A stretch of 64,000 nt of DNA from Romanomermis culicivorax (Eukaryota; Nematoda; Enoplea; Mermithida; Mermithidae). The stretch spans positions 372,001 through 436,000 of the forward strand of contig CAWUHX010000282.1 in the NCBI GenBank assembly GCA_963922205.1, read 5' to 3'. Shown in pieces: positions 24,470-35,966 of the stretch. Under the pieces are notes generated by a model. It was not told where the DNA came from and did no database searches. It saw only the letters and a list, made by a program, of their open reading frames with translations. Position 1 is the first letter of the stretch, and every line of letters starts with the position of its first letter. The position numbers and the translations under genes are program-made.

Positions 24470-25420
24470 TCAGCAGCTCGCTGAGCTGGGTGCAACCAGA
24501 GACAAAATGCCTATATTAAGACCAAGAAAGGACTTGATGTCTTTGGCGTTTTGTGGAATGGGTAGATCCTGGACAGCAGCCAATTTGACTTTATCCCATT
24601 CTAGGCCGTTCTGTGAGATGCAGTAGCCTAGATATTCTACCTCAGAGTGCGAAAACTTGCACTCGCTCAGTCTGAGCTTCATTCCACCCTGACGGAGATG
24701 CCTAAACACATCTATCAACTGCTCAAGCATCTAGGTGTGGGAGTTCCCGAACACCAAGATGTCATCGAGATAGGTCAATGCTGTACCCCACTGCAATCCT
24801 GTGAGAAGCGAGTCCATGAGACGTTATGTCCCAGGGGCCTTGCAGAGACCAAGAGGCAGATAGTTGAACTTGTAGAGTCCAATAGGCGTGTTAAATGCCA
24901 TTTTCTCCTTGTCTGCCTTGGCAATAGGTATAGACCAGTAGGCGTTAGCCTGATCAAGGGTAGTAAAGTATTTCATACCCTTGAGTGTGTCAAGGATATC
25001 ATCAATCCGTGGGAGAGGATAGACATCCTTTTTCATGACCTCGTTAAGACCACAAAAATCAACACACATCCGGTGTGACCCACTTTTCTTGCGCACCAGG
25101 ACTGTATTCGTAGCCCAAGGGGAAGTACTAGACCATATAATACCTTTTTCCTGGAGCGCTCTGACTTCTTGTATGATGAGGTCCTTTTCCTTGGGGGTGG
25201 TGCGGTAAGGGAAATGGTGGACTGGGTGAGCATCACCCGTGCTGATCTTGTGGTACACGAGGTCAGTGGAACGTGTGTCCTTCTCACCAACATCATAGAG
25301 GTCAGTGAATGCGACCAGTAGGTTGAGTAACACTGTCTTGTCCTGTGAGGAAATATCGGAAGATATCACAGCATTTGCTTCGACCCACTTCCCATCAAGA
25401 ATGGTATCAGACTTGACCAC
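24470..25420 (-). pseudogene. Element 1 reverse transcriptase (broken)
   Basis: The fingers and palm of a Ty3/gypsy RT are in 24824-25420: the DVYPLPRIDD segment, the first catalytic Asp in FTTLDQA, and LPLGLCKAP. An in-frame TAA (24824-24826) follows, then the YLDD box near 24768, then TAG (24731-24733), after which the same frame resumes (24470-24730) through SFLGL. A frame change and small deletion near 24515 separate it from RNase H. The catalytic Asps are intact, so loss of function comes from the stops and shifts. Confidence 0.85.
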
Positions 25421-26253
25421 CGATCCCCGTCAGGAATCAGTGAATCAGTGTGCAGGTAGAGAACCACTGAGCATGTACTCGGGTTAACTAACTGTAGGGG
25501 TATGCTACTGTTAGTCACAGTACTCACAGTACCAGCAAAATATATGCTGCATTGTTGTCCCAAGAGGGGCTTAGGGAAGAAAGCTACCTCAGGCACATTC
25601 GCATATAGCGAAGGTACAGGTGCAGTAAATTGTGTCAGTGAGCGAGGTTCAAGGACAATCAACTCCTGCAAGGGCAGTGCACCACGAGCAGCAGGAGGAC
25701 TGTGAATGAGGCCCTCACGAGGAACTTGATGCTCCTTGAACTGAAGAAAGGAGTTCAAGCTGAGACAATTGAACCATCTGAGGAAGTTTGTCCCCAAGAC
25801 TAGTTCAGCTGATCAATTCTCTTGAATTTGGACCTGAATCCATTCAGAGACATCAGCCACTGTCACCGTGACATATGCAGCACCTAGCAGCAGAATTGGA
25901 GACCCATTTGCTGCTATGGGGCGAGCCCTAGTCTCTGTGAGTAACAAGTCGGGTAACTGGACCACCAACTTGTGATCCAGGAGCAAGAAAAATGCTCCTG
26001 TATCAATCAGAGCCTTGGCTTCCACCCAATTGTTTAGGAGAACTCTGATATGAGAGGTCCTCATTTCAGTGGGGTAGAAGGCTGACACTACATGACCTGG
26101 ATCAGATGTAGTGTGACCAAAACTCGACTCTGGTGCATAGGTTCGCTTCAGTATCGGCAGACCAGTGCGTTGGAGTAATCCTACCAGAGCATAACCAACC
26201 AATGATTCTGGATTGGTCCGAGGAGCGGGATGAACCCTGAAAAGTGAGTACAT
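25366..26253 (-). pseudogene. Element 1 retropepsin (protease 2, broken)
   Basis: The active-site triplet appears in KALIDTGAFFL (about residues 79-89 of the frame from 26253), and the C-terminal family signature is LVLGTNFL. Between them an in-frame TGA (25813-25815) interrupts the same frame. A +/-1 frame change near 26245 separates it from the upstream glycoprotein frame, and another near 25400 from RT. This domain corresponds in position to the single protease of element 2. Its role would be polyprotein cleavage. Confidence 0.75.
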
Positions 26254-28894
26254 GATCGGATCGCTCTCCTGAGCTCTGAATAGCTCCTAGTGATTCGATT
26301 TCTGTATCAGAGAGTGGTGGCACCTCTAGCACAGGAGATGCAGGTGCATCTGAATCACTAGGCTCGTGGAACCAGCCCTTCTCTAGTGTAACCGGAGAAT
26401 TTCCAGGTGGGGGTCGAGGGCAACTCGACCCTGACCTGGCCATTAAATGATGACTGGCCTGTCTAGAAGAGGTCCAACTACCTCTGGTCGAGCCATGTGA
26501 TGAGGTGACAGAGGAAGCCCGCAAGGATGGCTGAGAAAGGGACAAAGTTCTTGATCTTGGTCGAGACCCGGACCTGTGGGAGGCCCTTGATAGTGAATGT
26601 GTGTTCTCCCACCAGGGTTCAACGTGATCAATCACAGCTGCTGTCAAGAGAAGTAGCAGTTCTACCGCATTCAACCGACAGACATGTTGTTGGTAATCAA
26701 ACGTAATATTCTGGAATTGTTCTAGAAAGTCCAATCCAAGAATCAGATCGACCAGTGCCCAGAAAGGAGATGCAGTCTTACACACATGGAGATATATATC
26801 CACTCTTGTGTGTAGCTGACAGGTTCTGGGCAACATGATCTCATACGGTCCCCATAGGAGAGTATGGATGGCTTTCCCGTTGATACTCATCAATGGGTTA
26901 AAGTCATGATGTTGCTGGAAGGCCATCGTGGCCTTCGGATTTTCCTTAATCAAGGCCTTGTGAAGGCATTGACTAATGATGGTTGGTGGACAACCAGTGT
27001 CAAAGAAAGCTGGAGTTTCCTTGGTGTCAACCAGTATGACAAAACACGGGGTGATTCTTTCTAACTGAGTCGGCACATCATTCTGCATGTAATGAAAACC
27101 GACCCAACATTGAACTTTCCAGAGGAGGTTCAACGGAGAGCATTGGCTAACAAACTGAACCTGTCTTTTCCGCAGGCAGTAGCTGAGATAATAAGAGAAC
27201 CCAACATAGATGTGATATCCTGTACCAGCCAGCACTGCCATGGTGATGAGGGTGTTAAAGATCAACTGCACCGGTCCACTCAGAAGAGACTGTAAGCCCT
27301 GTATGAGATTGTGCTGTTGACCAGTAATCACCTGGTTTGCTGCCAGACCAACACCTTCCAGCGAGGCCTTGATGTCAGTTCCTACCCCTGCAACTGCCTG
27401 ATAAAGAGAATCTGGTTGTAGGGATAGACCAGTGGTAAAGTTTACCAACCAGTTTAAGACTGCTTCAATTTGCTCAGTCCTGTAAACGTATTGTTTAAAG
27501 AAAGCAAAACCCAAAGGGGTCATCACTAACTGATTGTGAAAGAGCGCATGAGCATCAAAATGAGTGACGTTGAAGCGCTGTTTCCAGAAAAGTTCCAGCC
27601 CAATGTGGCTCACATGGATTGTGCCAGACTCAGTAAACCAGCCCGAGTGATTTTGGAAAATCCTTGTGAAGTGATGGTCACACGGCACTTTTGGGCTAAA
27701 TCTAATGAGATCTGGGCCACCGGGGGTGGCAAAGTAAATGGTACCACCAACCTGTATGGGTAGATACTTGTAACAGGTGTCCCCCACCCAGTACGAATGG
27801 TAGACATAAGTGGCGTTGACCTTTTGACAGGGCCATATCATTAGTGCTTCACCCGTGAATTCTGCCATCAGGTCATTCCTTTGCAGAAATGCCCGAGCTC
27901 CTTGTGTAGGGTCAAAACGAAGCAACTGCCAAGTCAGATCAAGGTAGCATTGAGCATGAGCGCAAAGCTCAAGCCACATGAACTAAAAATTGTTAATTTC
28001 CGATTCTTTGATCTGCAGAGCCAGGTAGTTCAGTTTGGCATTGACGGGGTCAGGATGTGAGCCCTTTGCCAATCGGAACAACCTTTGGGTCATATTAAAT
28101 CTTCCATGGATGTGTAGAAGAAGACCCTGAACTGTCCGTACTGTGTTTAACCGGAGGTCGGGGCACAACCGGAAAACGCGAGAGTTTCCCAGGATCTTTA
28201 GGGCAACCTGCAAATCATCGATGATGATATGGTTCCCTGACACAGACGCAGTGTAATTGCCCTGAGGACGATAATGGCACTGTGCTGTAAAGTTTTTTGC
28301 AGGCCAAACGATTACCCCGTCCAGAGTAGTACATTGACCTGCAGTGGGACTGCATCCACCTACATCTCCTAAGGTGCTTAGAGCTGTAGTGCGATCCCAC
28401 GAAGCGACCTGTCCCTCCTCAATGAAGAGGTTAGTCACTGTCTTGCAGACGTCACTGCTGCACCATGAGTACATCTGGTCCAGTGTTTGATTAGTGCTAT
28501 AAAAGCAAAGGCCTATTTCCACAAGCTTTTGTAAACCAAACACCTTATTGTAATGTGCTAGCGTACAAGCTGCAGGTGCTAGATGCTGAGTGGTAATGAC
28601 GTCTGCAGTAATGCCCCTAGATCCGAAAAAACCAGTGTTGGTGCACACCCTACGGTTTTGCAAAGTGCACTTCCATGCTAAAGTAGTGATTGGATTGGAA
28701 CTAGGAACATACACTCTAATATTCATGCGCCAATCACTCCATGAAGATTTTGGTGGCTTACATTCAACTTTTTGAGGTAGCTCAAGTGGATGACTGCTTC
28801 TTGAAGGACGGCAAAATTGGTACTGAGTAGCATGTGTTGCAGAGCTGATTCCTAAGAACAGTAGTGTCACCAAGGCCCAATTTATTACGTACAA
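26102..28894 (-). pseudogene. Element 1 glycoprotein fused to an aspartic-protease-like domain
   Basis: One frame runs from 28894 to 26102, broken by a single TAG (27983-27985). It has an N-terminal hydrophobic signal-like segment (INWALVTLLFLGI), a Cys-rich ectodomain with conserved blocks also in element 2 (CTNTGFFGS, LGDVGGCSP, AGQC) and several N-X-S/T sites. A transmembrane segment lies at about residues 235-268 after the TAG. It is followed in frame by a domain with FFDTGC (residues 325-330) and LILGLDFL (412-419), the two landmarks of a retropepsin. A Ser/Arg-rich linker leads toward protease 2. No in-frame ATG exists between an upstream TGA (28913-28915) and the signal segment, so initiation may need splicing or has been lost. 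The Cys pattern is reminiscent of class III glycoproteins of chuvirus/rhabdovirus type, but I hold that loosely. Confidence 0.7.
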
Positions 28895-28912
28895 GCTATT
28901 TAGAAATGGTGC

Positions 28913-30088
28913 TCATAGATGTACACCAATATGTACAGTGTTCACCCGTCGGGTAGTTTCATTCTTTTTTGTCGTTATCAGACGATACCGGCTCCTCGTC
29001 AGGGGAGTCAATGACCAAACCCCTGCAGGGGTGAACTTCGCGAAGAACGCCAATCTTCGGGGACCACTGGGCGGTTGACATTGGGAATGGCAAGGCCTCG
29101 ATGATGCTGACATCCTCGTTGATGGCGCGCAATGTCTCTCCAAAGGCATTGGCAACTGTGGGTGGCGGTTTCGGGGTGGCCACTGGTTGCTGCTGGTCAA
29201 TCACCACCAGTGTTTGGGCTCCTGTCATCATCATTGACGGTAACGGGGCAACAACTGCTGCTGGCTGCATGTTGCGGCTCGCCTGTTCCACAGGGCGGTG
29301 GACGGCGTACACTGCCAGCGATGATGGTTCACCATCCAACAGGATCTTGTCCACCAGGGTGGCCTGAATAGTTCTGTTGGCGATAAACTTGAGTGCTTGT
29401 CGAGCAACATCGGGCCCCAATATCTGCAGCGCCGCTGGCGCCGATAGCACCACGTTGGCAGTGGTAAGCGCCTCAACCTCGAATGGCTCATTGAGTAGCA
29501 CCCATGGGAGGTGCGGATACTTTTTGGCCAAATCTGTTGACCAAACGGCCCACATCCCATCAGTGACAGATGAGGAATCTGTAAATGAGAAATCATTAAA
29601 GCCGGTGACTTATAAGGATATCTGATTTTCAGACCTGAAATGTCAGGAAAAGAAGGTAGTATACCCAGCAGATTCATCGATTCCAATTGACTGATGACCT
29701 CCAATGCAGAGTCCGTAGGAATTCGGGGCGGCAGTCCTTGGGCAATAAAACGGGATGGAGGTGCCAGTGTACTTTCCGTCGGTCGATACGACATGACCAT
29801 GCTGACGTCGCCAGTCGTTTTCGGCATTGTTGATGGGTTTACATTGACCAGCGTCGTGTATTTCGGTGGCGGCGGCTAGGCCAACAAGGGAGTTGGTGCT
29901 GAAACCACTGCGGCAGCTGAAAACCCAATACTGATTACACAGACAGGATAACACAATTGTGAATGATCCACCAGGTGTTCAGCCAGAACTTCATCATCCA
30001 GATCAAACAGATCTAGGTGAGGAAGACTGTCGGTAGCCCTTACAGCATTGTTTTGCCACGGGGGTGGCTGATATTGGTTCCCTGTCAC
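28913..30088 (-). pseudogene. Element 1 region X between gag and glycoprotein
   Basis: Protein-like sequence appears in several overlapping frames: 29876-30088, then 29580-29827, then 28959-29555, indicating at least two frame changes. The best part (29555 down) reads as a moderately hydrophobic, Ala/Val/Leu-rich stretch (VVLSAPAALQILG; ARQALKF) followed by a Pro/Gln-rich tail ending in acidic SPDEEPVSSDND. I recognise no domain. It could be the C-terminal part of a long gag or an accessory protein. Confidence 0.45.
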
Positions 30089-30222
30089 ATGAGGAGGTGG
30101 ATTAGCATATCCCTAAAAATTCCCACTTGCCCTCTGAGGAGAGTAACCAGAATTACCAAAGTTAGTCTCACCAGGCATTGTCGGAGTTGGATGTGGGCAG
30201 GCCCTGGCCCTGTGCATTCGTA

Positions 30223-31299
30223 TTAGTCCATCGGGTGCGCCCTTGTTTGACAAAAATAGCAACGGCTGGTGCCGGTGGCGATGGTGTTGCTAGGGCCAGT
30301 GTAGTCGGGATGTTGGGCCCCGCAACTAGCCTCGTTGTGGGTGCAGCCTCCAGGGTAGGAGCACATCTGTAAATGTGCCCCCGATGGGAGATTGCCAGCG
30401 TTTTGGATGGGCCCAATGGCGTCGTTGACGGCATCGGGTTTCTCATAGGCGGCGCTGTTGGCTGAGCCACAAAGTGCACAATGTGAGCCATGAGCCATGA
30501 GCCTGGCCATATCCGATTGTAAACGTTGAATCTCGTCGGACGGCGTTGCCTACGGAGGTTGAGTGGTGCCCCTTTGATTCGACATTGACCTGATGTTGTT
30601 GGCGGTCCTTTGTTCTAAAGAGAAAACAGCATTAGATGGGGCAGTATACCTAATCTCATCCTGAAAAATCTGTGATTCTGCGTAACAAGCTGCTTTGAGA
30701 GTTTCTTGAAGAGTTGTAAACTCCCTGAACTTAATACTATCTCAGAGCACTGGTTTCAACCCTTGCAGAAAGATAGGTTTTATAATCGAACCTCTAATGT
30801 CAGTCACAATATCTGGATAAGCCACCCTGGACAGTTTCTTAAGGTGCTCAAGGTAGACTATTGCAGACTCAGTTGGCTTCTGCAGACAATCTTGGATCAA
30901 CTGCTGATGCAGATCTGAATCACATCCTACAGGAAAGTCTTTCCTTAGAAAAGTGGTGAACTCTTCGTAGTGGGTAGGCTGTGGAGTACGACTGCTAAAG
31001 TCCCGGTAGGATGCAAGAGCAGGACCTGTTAGGCAAGACTCCAGAAACGTGATTTTATATGCATGATCCGTTTCTGTTACCCCTTGAAGTGTAAAGGAAC
31101 GGGTCAAGTGAGATATAAAATCTGTTATAGACTCACCAAAAGCACCCGAAAAGGCAGGAGGGGCCATGAAGCTGGACACAGGAGGGTGCCTTCTGCCATT
31201 CATAGCCTCCAGCTTCTGGTTGAGCAGTCCAAGTGCATTCTCAAATGCTGCTTGGACCTTATTCTCAATCTGTGAAAGTAGATCAATTTCTGACTTCAT
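30223..31299 (-). pseudogene. Element 1 gag (capsid and Cys/His part, broken)
   Basis: A coiled N-terminus (residues 1-35) is followed by a capsid-like region with the retrotransposon gag pattern: FSGAFGESITDFISHL, then YKITFLESCLTG, then a segment ending FRKDFP. An in-frame TGA (30742-30744) and TAG (30550-30552) break it, but the same frame continues to 30223. That part contains CALC, CSYPGGC and CYFCQTRAH, possibly degenerate zinc knuckles. It would form the particle shell and bind RNA. It is the first gene after the leader. Confidence 0.75.
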
Positions 31300-34200
31300 A
31301 GTTGAGGGTTCCTCTTCCTGTAATGTGGCTAAGACTGATAATTGTGCCTGTGAAGCTATTCGATCAAACTGAATAGAGAGAGGCTCACTGGTCTTTTTAA
31401 AACTAGAACTGAGATGGCAGGAACGTCTAGGTGTCTCTTTTTTGTGAAAATCAGGTATGTATTACTCTTGTGGTCTGGCGGCGAAGAGGCGCAGGAATTA
31501 CGAGATCGTTTACGCAAAGGCATTTTTGAGGCTTTAACAGTTGTTCTTTACAATAACTAGCAACCACTCAACAATGGGGCTAGAAAAGAACAAAGTTTTA
31601 GCCCTCAGAACAGCCAGAGAGATAGGCTAACTCAGAAGGGAATTTATTCTGTTGCCTATGTACTTAAAGAGGGGATAACCAGTGTGTAAAGAGAGGGAAA
31701 TTATACGTCCCAAACTTTAGTGAAAAAAATGGGGCTAGACCTGGTTATTTTAAACCAAAAGTGAATAAATTTTAAATGAAATGGTGGTTTCCCAACTGAA
31801 AAGAGGGACGACAGAAGGACTCATGAGTACGGATAAACCCACCCAAAAGGGACTTTTATTTGGAGGTCAAGTCCGTTGTGCTAGTTTACAAAACCTTGGA
31901 TTCGGGAGAGCTCCTAACCGACAAAGTCCTACTCACCAGGAGTAGCGCGTGAAATAGCATAAGAATTAATAAGTAAAGGGGCACAACTTAAACCTAACTT
32001 AGTGGGTGTAAATAGATAGGGACAAAACTAGTTTACACACCAGAATATGCAAAGGGGATGCGCTATTACGCAATCAGCCTCGCTCACTGGGAGCAATTGC
32101 GATCTCTGAAAAGTGTGATGACTAGACAGGAGGTTCCCAAGGGGACGACATTCGCATGTATTCTACAACCATGCCCAAAATGGGAATGCACGTTTTGAAC
32201 AGAACGGGAGCTCTCCAGGAGCAGTATATAGGGCTGGTGGCCGGGATTCCAGTCACTGAGATGAAGTGAGGCTCACTATGTCACGAGTTGAGGCAAGAGC
32301 ACCAGGTACCAAGGTGCTATTCCAACACACTCAGTCAGTAAATGGGTGGCATGGGGGTCCTTGGCCCAGCTGTGCCTAATAGGGGTGGGGATATGCAGGC
32401 TTCCTCCTATGATTTGAGGCACAGCTCAAAGCATCTTGAGATCAGGGGTACAGTCTGTCTCGATTAAATGAGTGTAAAGTGGGGAGCTAAGGTGGACTCA
32501 TTTGTAATGTGTTTAGGCGGACTCGAACACCTCGGCTTAGGCAGACTAGCGGCATATTATGCTATATGGACAACCAATGGAGGCGGACTCAGAATTAATG
32601 GGGGACTCTATGGCGGACATTATTAGGCCAGCTAACGAAGGCGTTTGAGTGTAAAGAATAATTACAGAGGGGCCTTTTACACTTTAGGCCTAAGCAGTGG
32701 CTGTGCCATAATTCCTGAGGAATTATTCTGGTGGGGACACTGAAGAAGATCATCCATGAGAAAGAAATGCGAGAAATTAGAAAGGAAATTTACAGGAAGG
32801 TTGTCAACCCTTGTGGTTGTTAGACACAGGCAGTACTACTGCAAATGCGTAACTGTTGCGTAAGTTGAACAACTGACCCAGCTGAGGCCGAGTGTAAACC
32901 CGTTCAAACCTGCAGTTAAAGCTTTAAAGGTGGTCACGCACTGATCAATCAGTGCTGCTACCGGGGGACAACCTAATCAGTATCACGGACCAAGTGCATC
33001 TCAGGCTGAGTGAGCATGTCAACTGATGTTTCCCAGGCATCAGTGATACACAGACACAACACTTGGACAAGAGCCGTAGGTGAGGGGGTCATATTCTAGC
33101 AATCACCTAGGACTCAAGTGGCATCTTGTAAACCCACAGTAACCTGGTGCTGACGTCAAAGGATGTGATATACACCACCACACACTCGGTGCTGACCTCA
33201 GGTGACTGAGATGTAAGTGCCATAGTCTCATATTGCAGTACACCACATGTACACCAAAGGTAAGAGCCTACGGCCACAGACCCCTTATGGCAACACAGAG
33301 CATTGCTGTTGCTGACGCCAGAATAGGACTGTAAAGTCTCAATTCCAATACTGGAATAGAAACATTATCACTGCGGACATCAGTAGGTAGGGCCTTAAGG
33401 CCAGCAACCCTGCTATGGCAACACAGAGCATCGCTGTTGCTGACGTCAAAAAGTACTAGCTGAGTTTCAGCTACCCTACAACAATGATAAGAGATGCAGT
33501 TGTTGCAGACATCAGATGTGTGGTTTGTAAGGCCTCACATCCCCGAACAACAACATGGAGCATTGTTGTTTCTGACGTCAAAGACTGGAACCAGTATACC
33601 CGACCAGTCCTAGTGCAACACACGAACCTCTGCTGTTGCAGATGTCAGAGAGATGATGCTGTACAGTCACCATCCCGCAATAACAACATGTCACATTGCC
33701 ATTGCTGACGTCAGAGGTAGAGCCAGAGGGCCACCCACCCCCTAAAGCAACAGCAAGAGATGCAGCTGTTGCAGATGCAGGGGGAGGATACAGAGAACCA
33801 GCAACCCCTGAGCGGCTACATGCTATGCAGCCATTGCTGACGTCAGATGCATGACCCAGACAGTCACGCCTAAACACAACAGCAGCATGTGAGGTAGTTG
33901 CAGGCATCAGAGGTAGGGTCCCCAAGACACACCACCTCATAACAACAACACGGTAAGCTGTTGTTGCTGACGTCAGTGGTCACGATCGATAAGATTGTCA
34001 CCACGTGCAATTACGTACAGAGACAGAAAAGAAAGAAGACCGTACAGTAGGTGGAAAAATAATAAGAATGCCCTACTGAAGGGTTGCCAACTGTGACATA
34101 TGTATGACCGGTAAAAGAAAAAAAATTTTTTTTTGAATTAAAATGAATGAAGAATGTTTGATTTAGTAGAAAGAAAAAGGGATAAAATTTTAATTTGTTT

Positions 34201-35319
34201 GTTTAGAAAGAAGAGAAAGTAGGTTATTAGTTTTTTATTTGATTTGATTTTTGAGATAAGAAAATTTATTGGGTGAAAAAGTTATTATAATGGGTGTCAC
34301 ACATAACCTATAGATGACCGAGAAAATAAAAAAGTAAAGTAAATAAAATAAAATTTGAGGCCGAAGAGATAAGCAATGTGATCTGCTAAGTATGGTGTTA
34401 TATGTGTCAACAGTATGATTTGGCTTGTTTGGCGGGAAAATGAGCAACTTGGCAAGTGCTCAGTGAAGATAAGAAAAATTTTGAAAAAGTGTGTTGACAC
34501 AAATACTGGACACAGATAACAAATCACAACCACACTTGATGTCCAGAATCAAGAGTGGAAGGGGTACTGTATCTCGTGATCGGAGATCCCGAAACCCTCA
34601 GGGGCTGTAAAACCTCATGGGCTGTGATACGCAAGTACCCGTACCCAGGTATACTGTAGTTAGAGTATGTGCAAATCACAGTCATACTGTAACCAAATAG
34701 CCATACAGTGGTACAGTAACCTATTGAATCACATGCAGTGGAGGAAGGCCCAATTTAAAGAGAATGGAAAAAGAAAAATGATAAAAAAAAGCTCAGAGGA
34801 GATTTATGCAGAATACTCTATTTAAACTCGACTCTGGGAAGTTTTGACTCTTGGGGATCAACTCTGGGGAAAAACCTAATGCCAGGGGATTTATCAAAGC
34901 TTACCGGCGGTACAACACACATAAGGCGATGAATTACACACAAGAATCATCAATTTGATCACTGGTTGGGGCTTATCCCGACTGACAGTAATAAAACTCT
35001 ACTCAAACGGGGTGCTGTTTGAGTTGGTGACAAAACTCGAACATAAGGGCCATTTCCGACCTAAGGGCCAGTGTACCTGCTTAAGGGCGTATCTGACTTA
35101 CATGAGGGCAAAAGATCATCCTAAGGGTCAGTAGTCCCACTCAGAATGCAAATCAGCAGACCTGAGAGAGGTTTCCCCACTCCAGTGGTGATTCTCATGA
35201 TTTGAGAGAGGTTTTTCCACTCAAACCAAAATTTTACCGAATTGAAAGAGGTATCTCCACTCAAAAGGGTAAAGGGTTTGTTCCCAAGAGCTGTGAAGCC
35301 AGACTTAAAGGTCGATTTT
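31300..35319 (-). other. Element 1 5' leader, about 4 kb non-coding
   Basis: Between the primer site and gag I find no supported reading frame. The interval contains the 131-bp-period tandem array listed separately, a poor-complexity A/T stretch at 34100-34450, and degenerate GGCGGACTC/ACTGAG-type words at 32400-32650. A leader of this length is long for a gypsy-type element and could hold packaging, promoter or splicing signals. Confidence 0.6.
33120..33980. repeat. 131-bp-period tandem array with TGACGTCA palindromes
   Basis: Perfect TGACGTCA occurs at 33151, 33441, 33573, 33706, 33838 and 33968; the last five are 130-133 bp apart. Midway between them are variants GCAGACATCAG, GCAGATGTCAG, GCAGATGCAG and GCAGGCATCAG, so the basic unit is about 66 bp and two units make the higher-order repeat. 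Each site is preceded by GTTGTTGC- or CATTGCTG-like sequence. TGACGTCA is the canonical CRE bound by CREB/ATF bZIP proteins; a promoter or enhancer role is inferred. Confidence 0.8.
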
Positions 35320-35331
35320 CCAGCCTCACCA
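35320..35331 (-). other. Element 1 primer-binding site
   Basis: Read on the minus strand, TGGTGAGGCTGG directly abuts the inner border of the 5' LTR. A TGG next to the LTR is the expected complement of a tRNA 3' CCA end, here pairing with a tRNA ending CCAGCCTCACCA. I cannot say which tRNA this is. Confidence 0.7.
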
Positions 35332-35962
35332 TGTTACATTAAACAAAATAGGAGCCATGTCACATTAACTGAATTGGTGATCAGTGCCATTGATGGGAAA
35401 ACCATATCCCATGAGAAATATGGCCATGACACTGCAAGTGACATGCTGTGACCCCATTGGGTGGCTTGCTAATGTATTCGTTTCCGATTTCCACTGCAGA
35501 AGATGCCTATGGTCACATAGACATTTTCCAGTTCACTACGTTAAGCATTGGGGCGAGTTTTCACTCTCCATGCTTAGCATAGGAACGTCATCTAGTGAGA
35601 ATTTCCAACTAGGCGTTTCATATTGTGAAACATCGCTAGTTTTTACTGATAAGAGGTGCACGTTGTGCTCCAATTACAGTGATGAGCTCGGAGAGCTTAT
35701 GTTTAACGGAAATTTTGACTAGCCGGTTACATACCCTAGTCTACGTGGGCAACAAAAAAATAACAAATGGTAACGGAAATAAAAGTGTGAAAATAAAACA
35801 GAAACGAAACACAAAAAGTACACACAGAAATTGCATGTAAAAATTATAAAATCGAAACGTAAAATTAATGCAAGTTACTGTAAAATAAAACGTGACGAGA
35901 AACATAATGGAAAAATATGATGTGAATCACATGACGCTGGCGAAATTCATCAGCACGTGACA
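35332..35962 (-). repeat. Element 1 5' LTR (631 bp)
   Basis: It starts TGTTACATTAAAC and ends CACGTGACA and matches the 3' LTR at both ends but lacks about 800 bp of its middle. The difference junction is near 35490, right after TATTCGTTTC. If the missing part held promoter sequence, this LTR could not drive transcription as the other might. Confidence 0.85.
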
Positions 35963-35966
35963 CTAG

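Larger units (their letters stand above)
20514..35962 (-). mobile_element. Element 1: LTR retroelement with internal glycoprotein gene (15.4 kb, decayed)
   Basis: This is a complete LTR retroelement read right to left. Its 5' LTR is 35332-35962 and its 3' LTR 20514-21943; both begin TG and end CA, with TGTCAC/GTGACA ends in the left copy. The perfect 4-bp target duplication CTAG lies at 20510-20513 and 35963-35966. Internal order on the minus strand is primer site, long leader with a tandem array, gag, unknown region X, glycoprotein, protease-like domain 1, protease 2, RT, RNase H, integrase. The pol proteins are Ty3/gypsy-like (RT YLDD box, chromovirus/retrovirus-type integrase DDE). In a 175-base stretch I compared by eye, the LTRs differ at about one base in eleven, mostly transitions, so it is an old insertion. 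Many stops and frameshifts show it is inactive. The glycoprotein position before pol is unusual (see findings). Confidence 0.85.

Noticed and set aside
24647-25078. 143-codon plus-strand frame and other plus-strand frames across 22-31 kb
   Set aside because: They are antisense shadows of the broken pol, glycoprotein and gag frames, which carry the real motifs.
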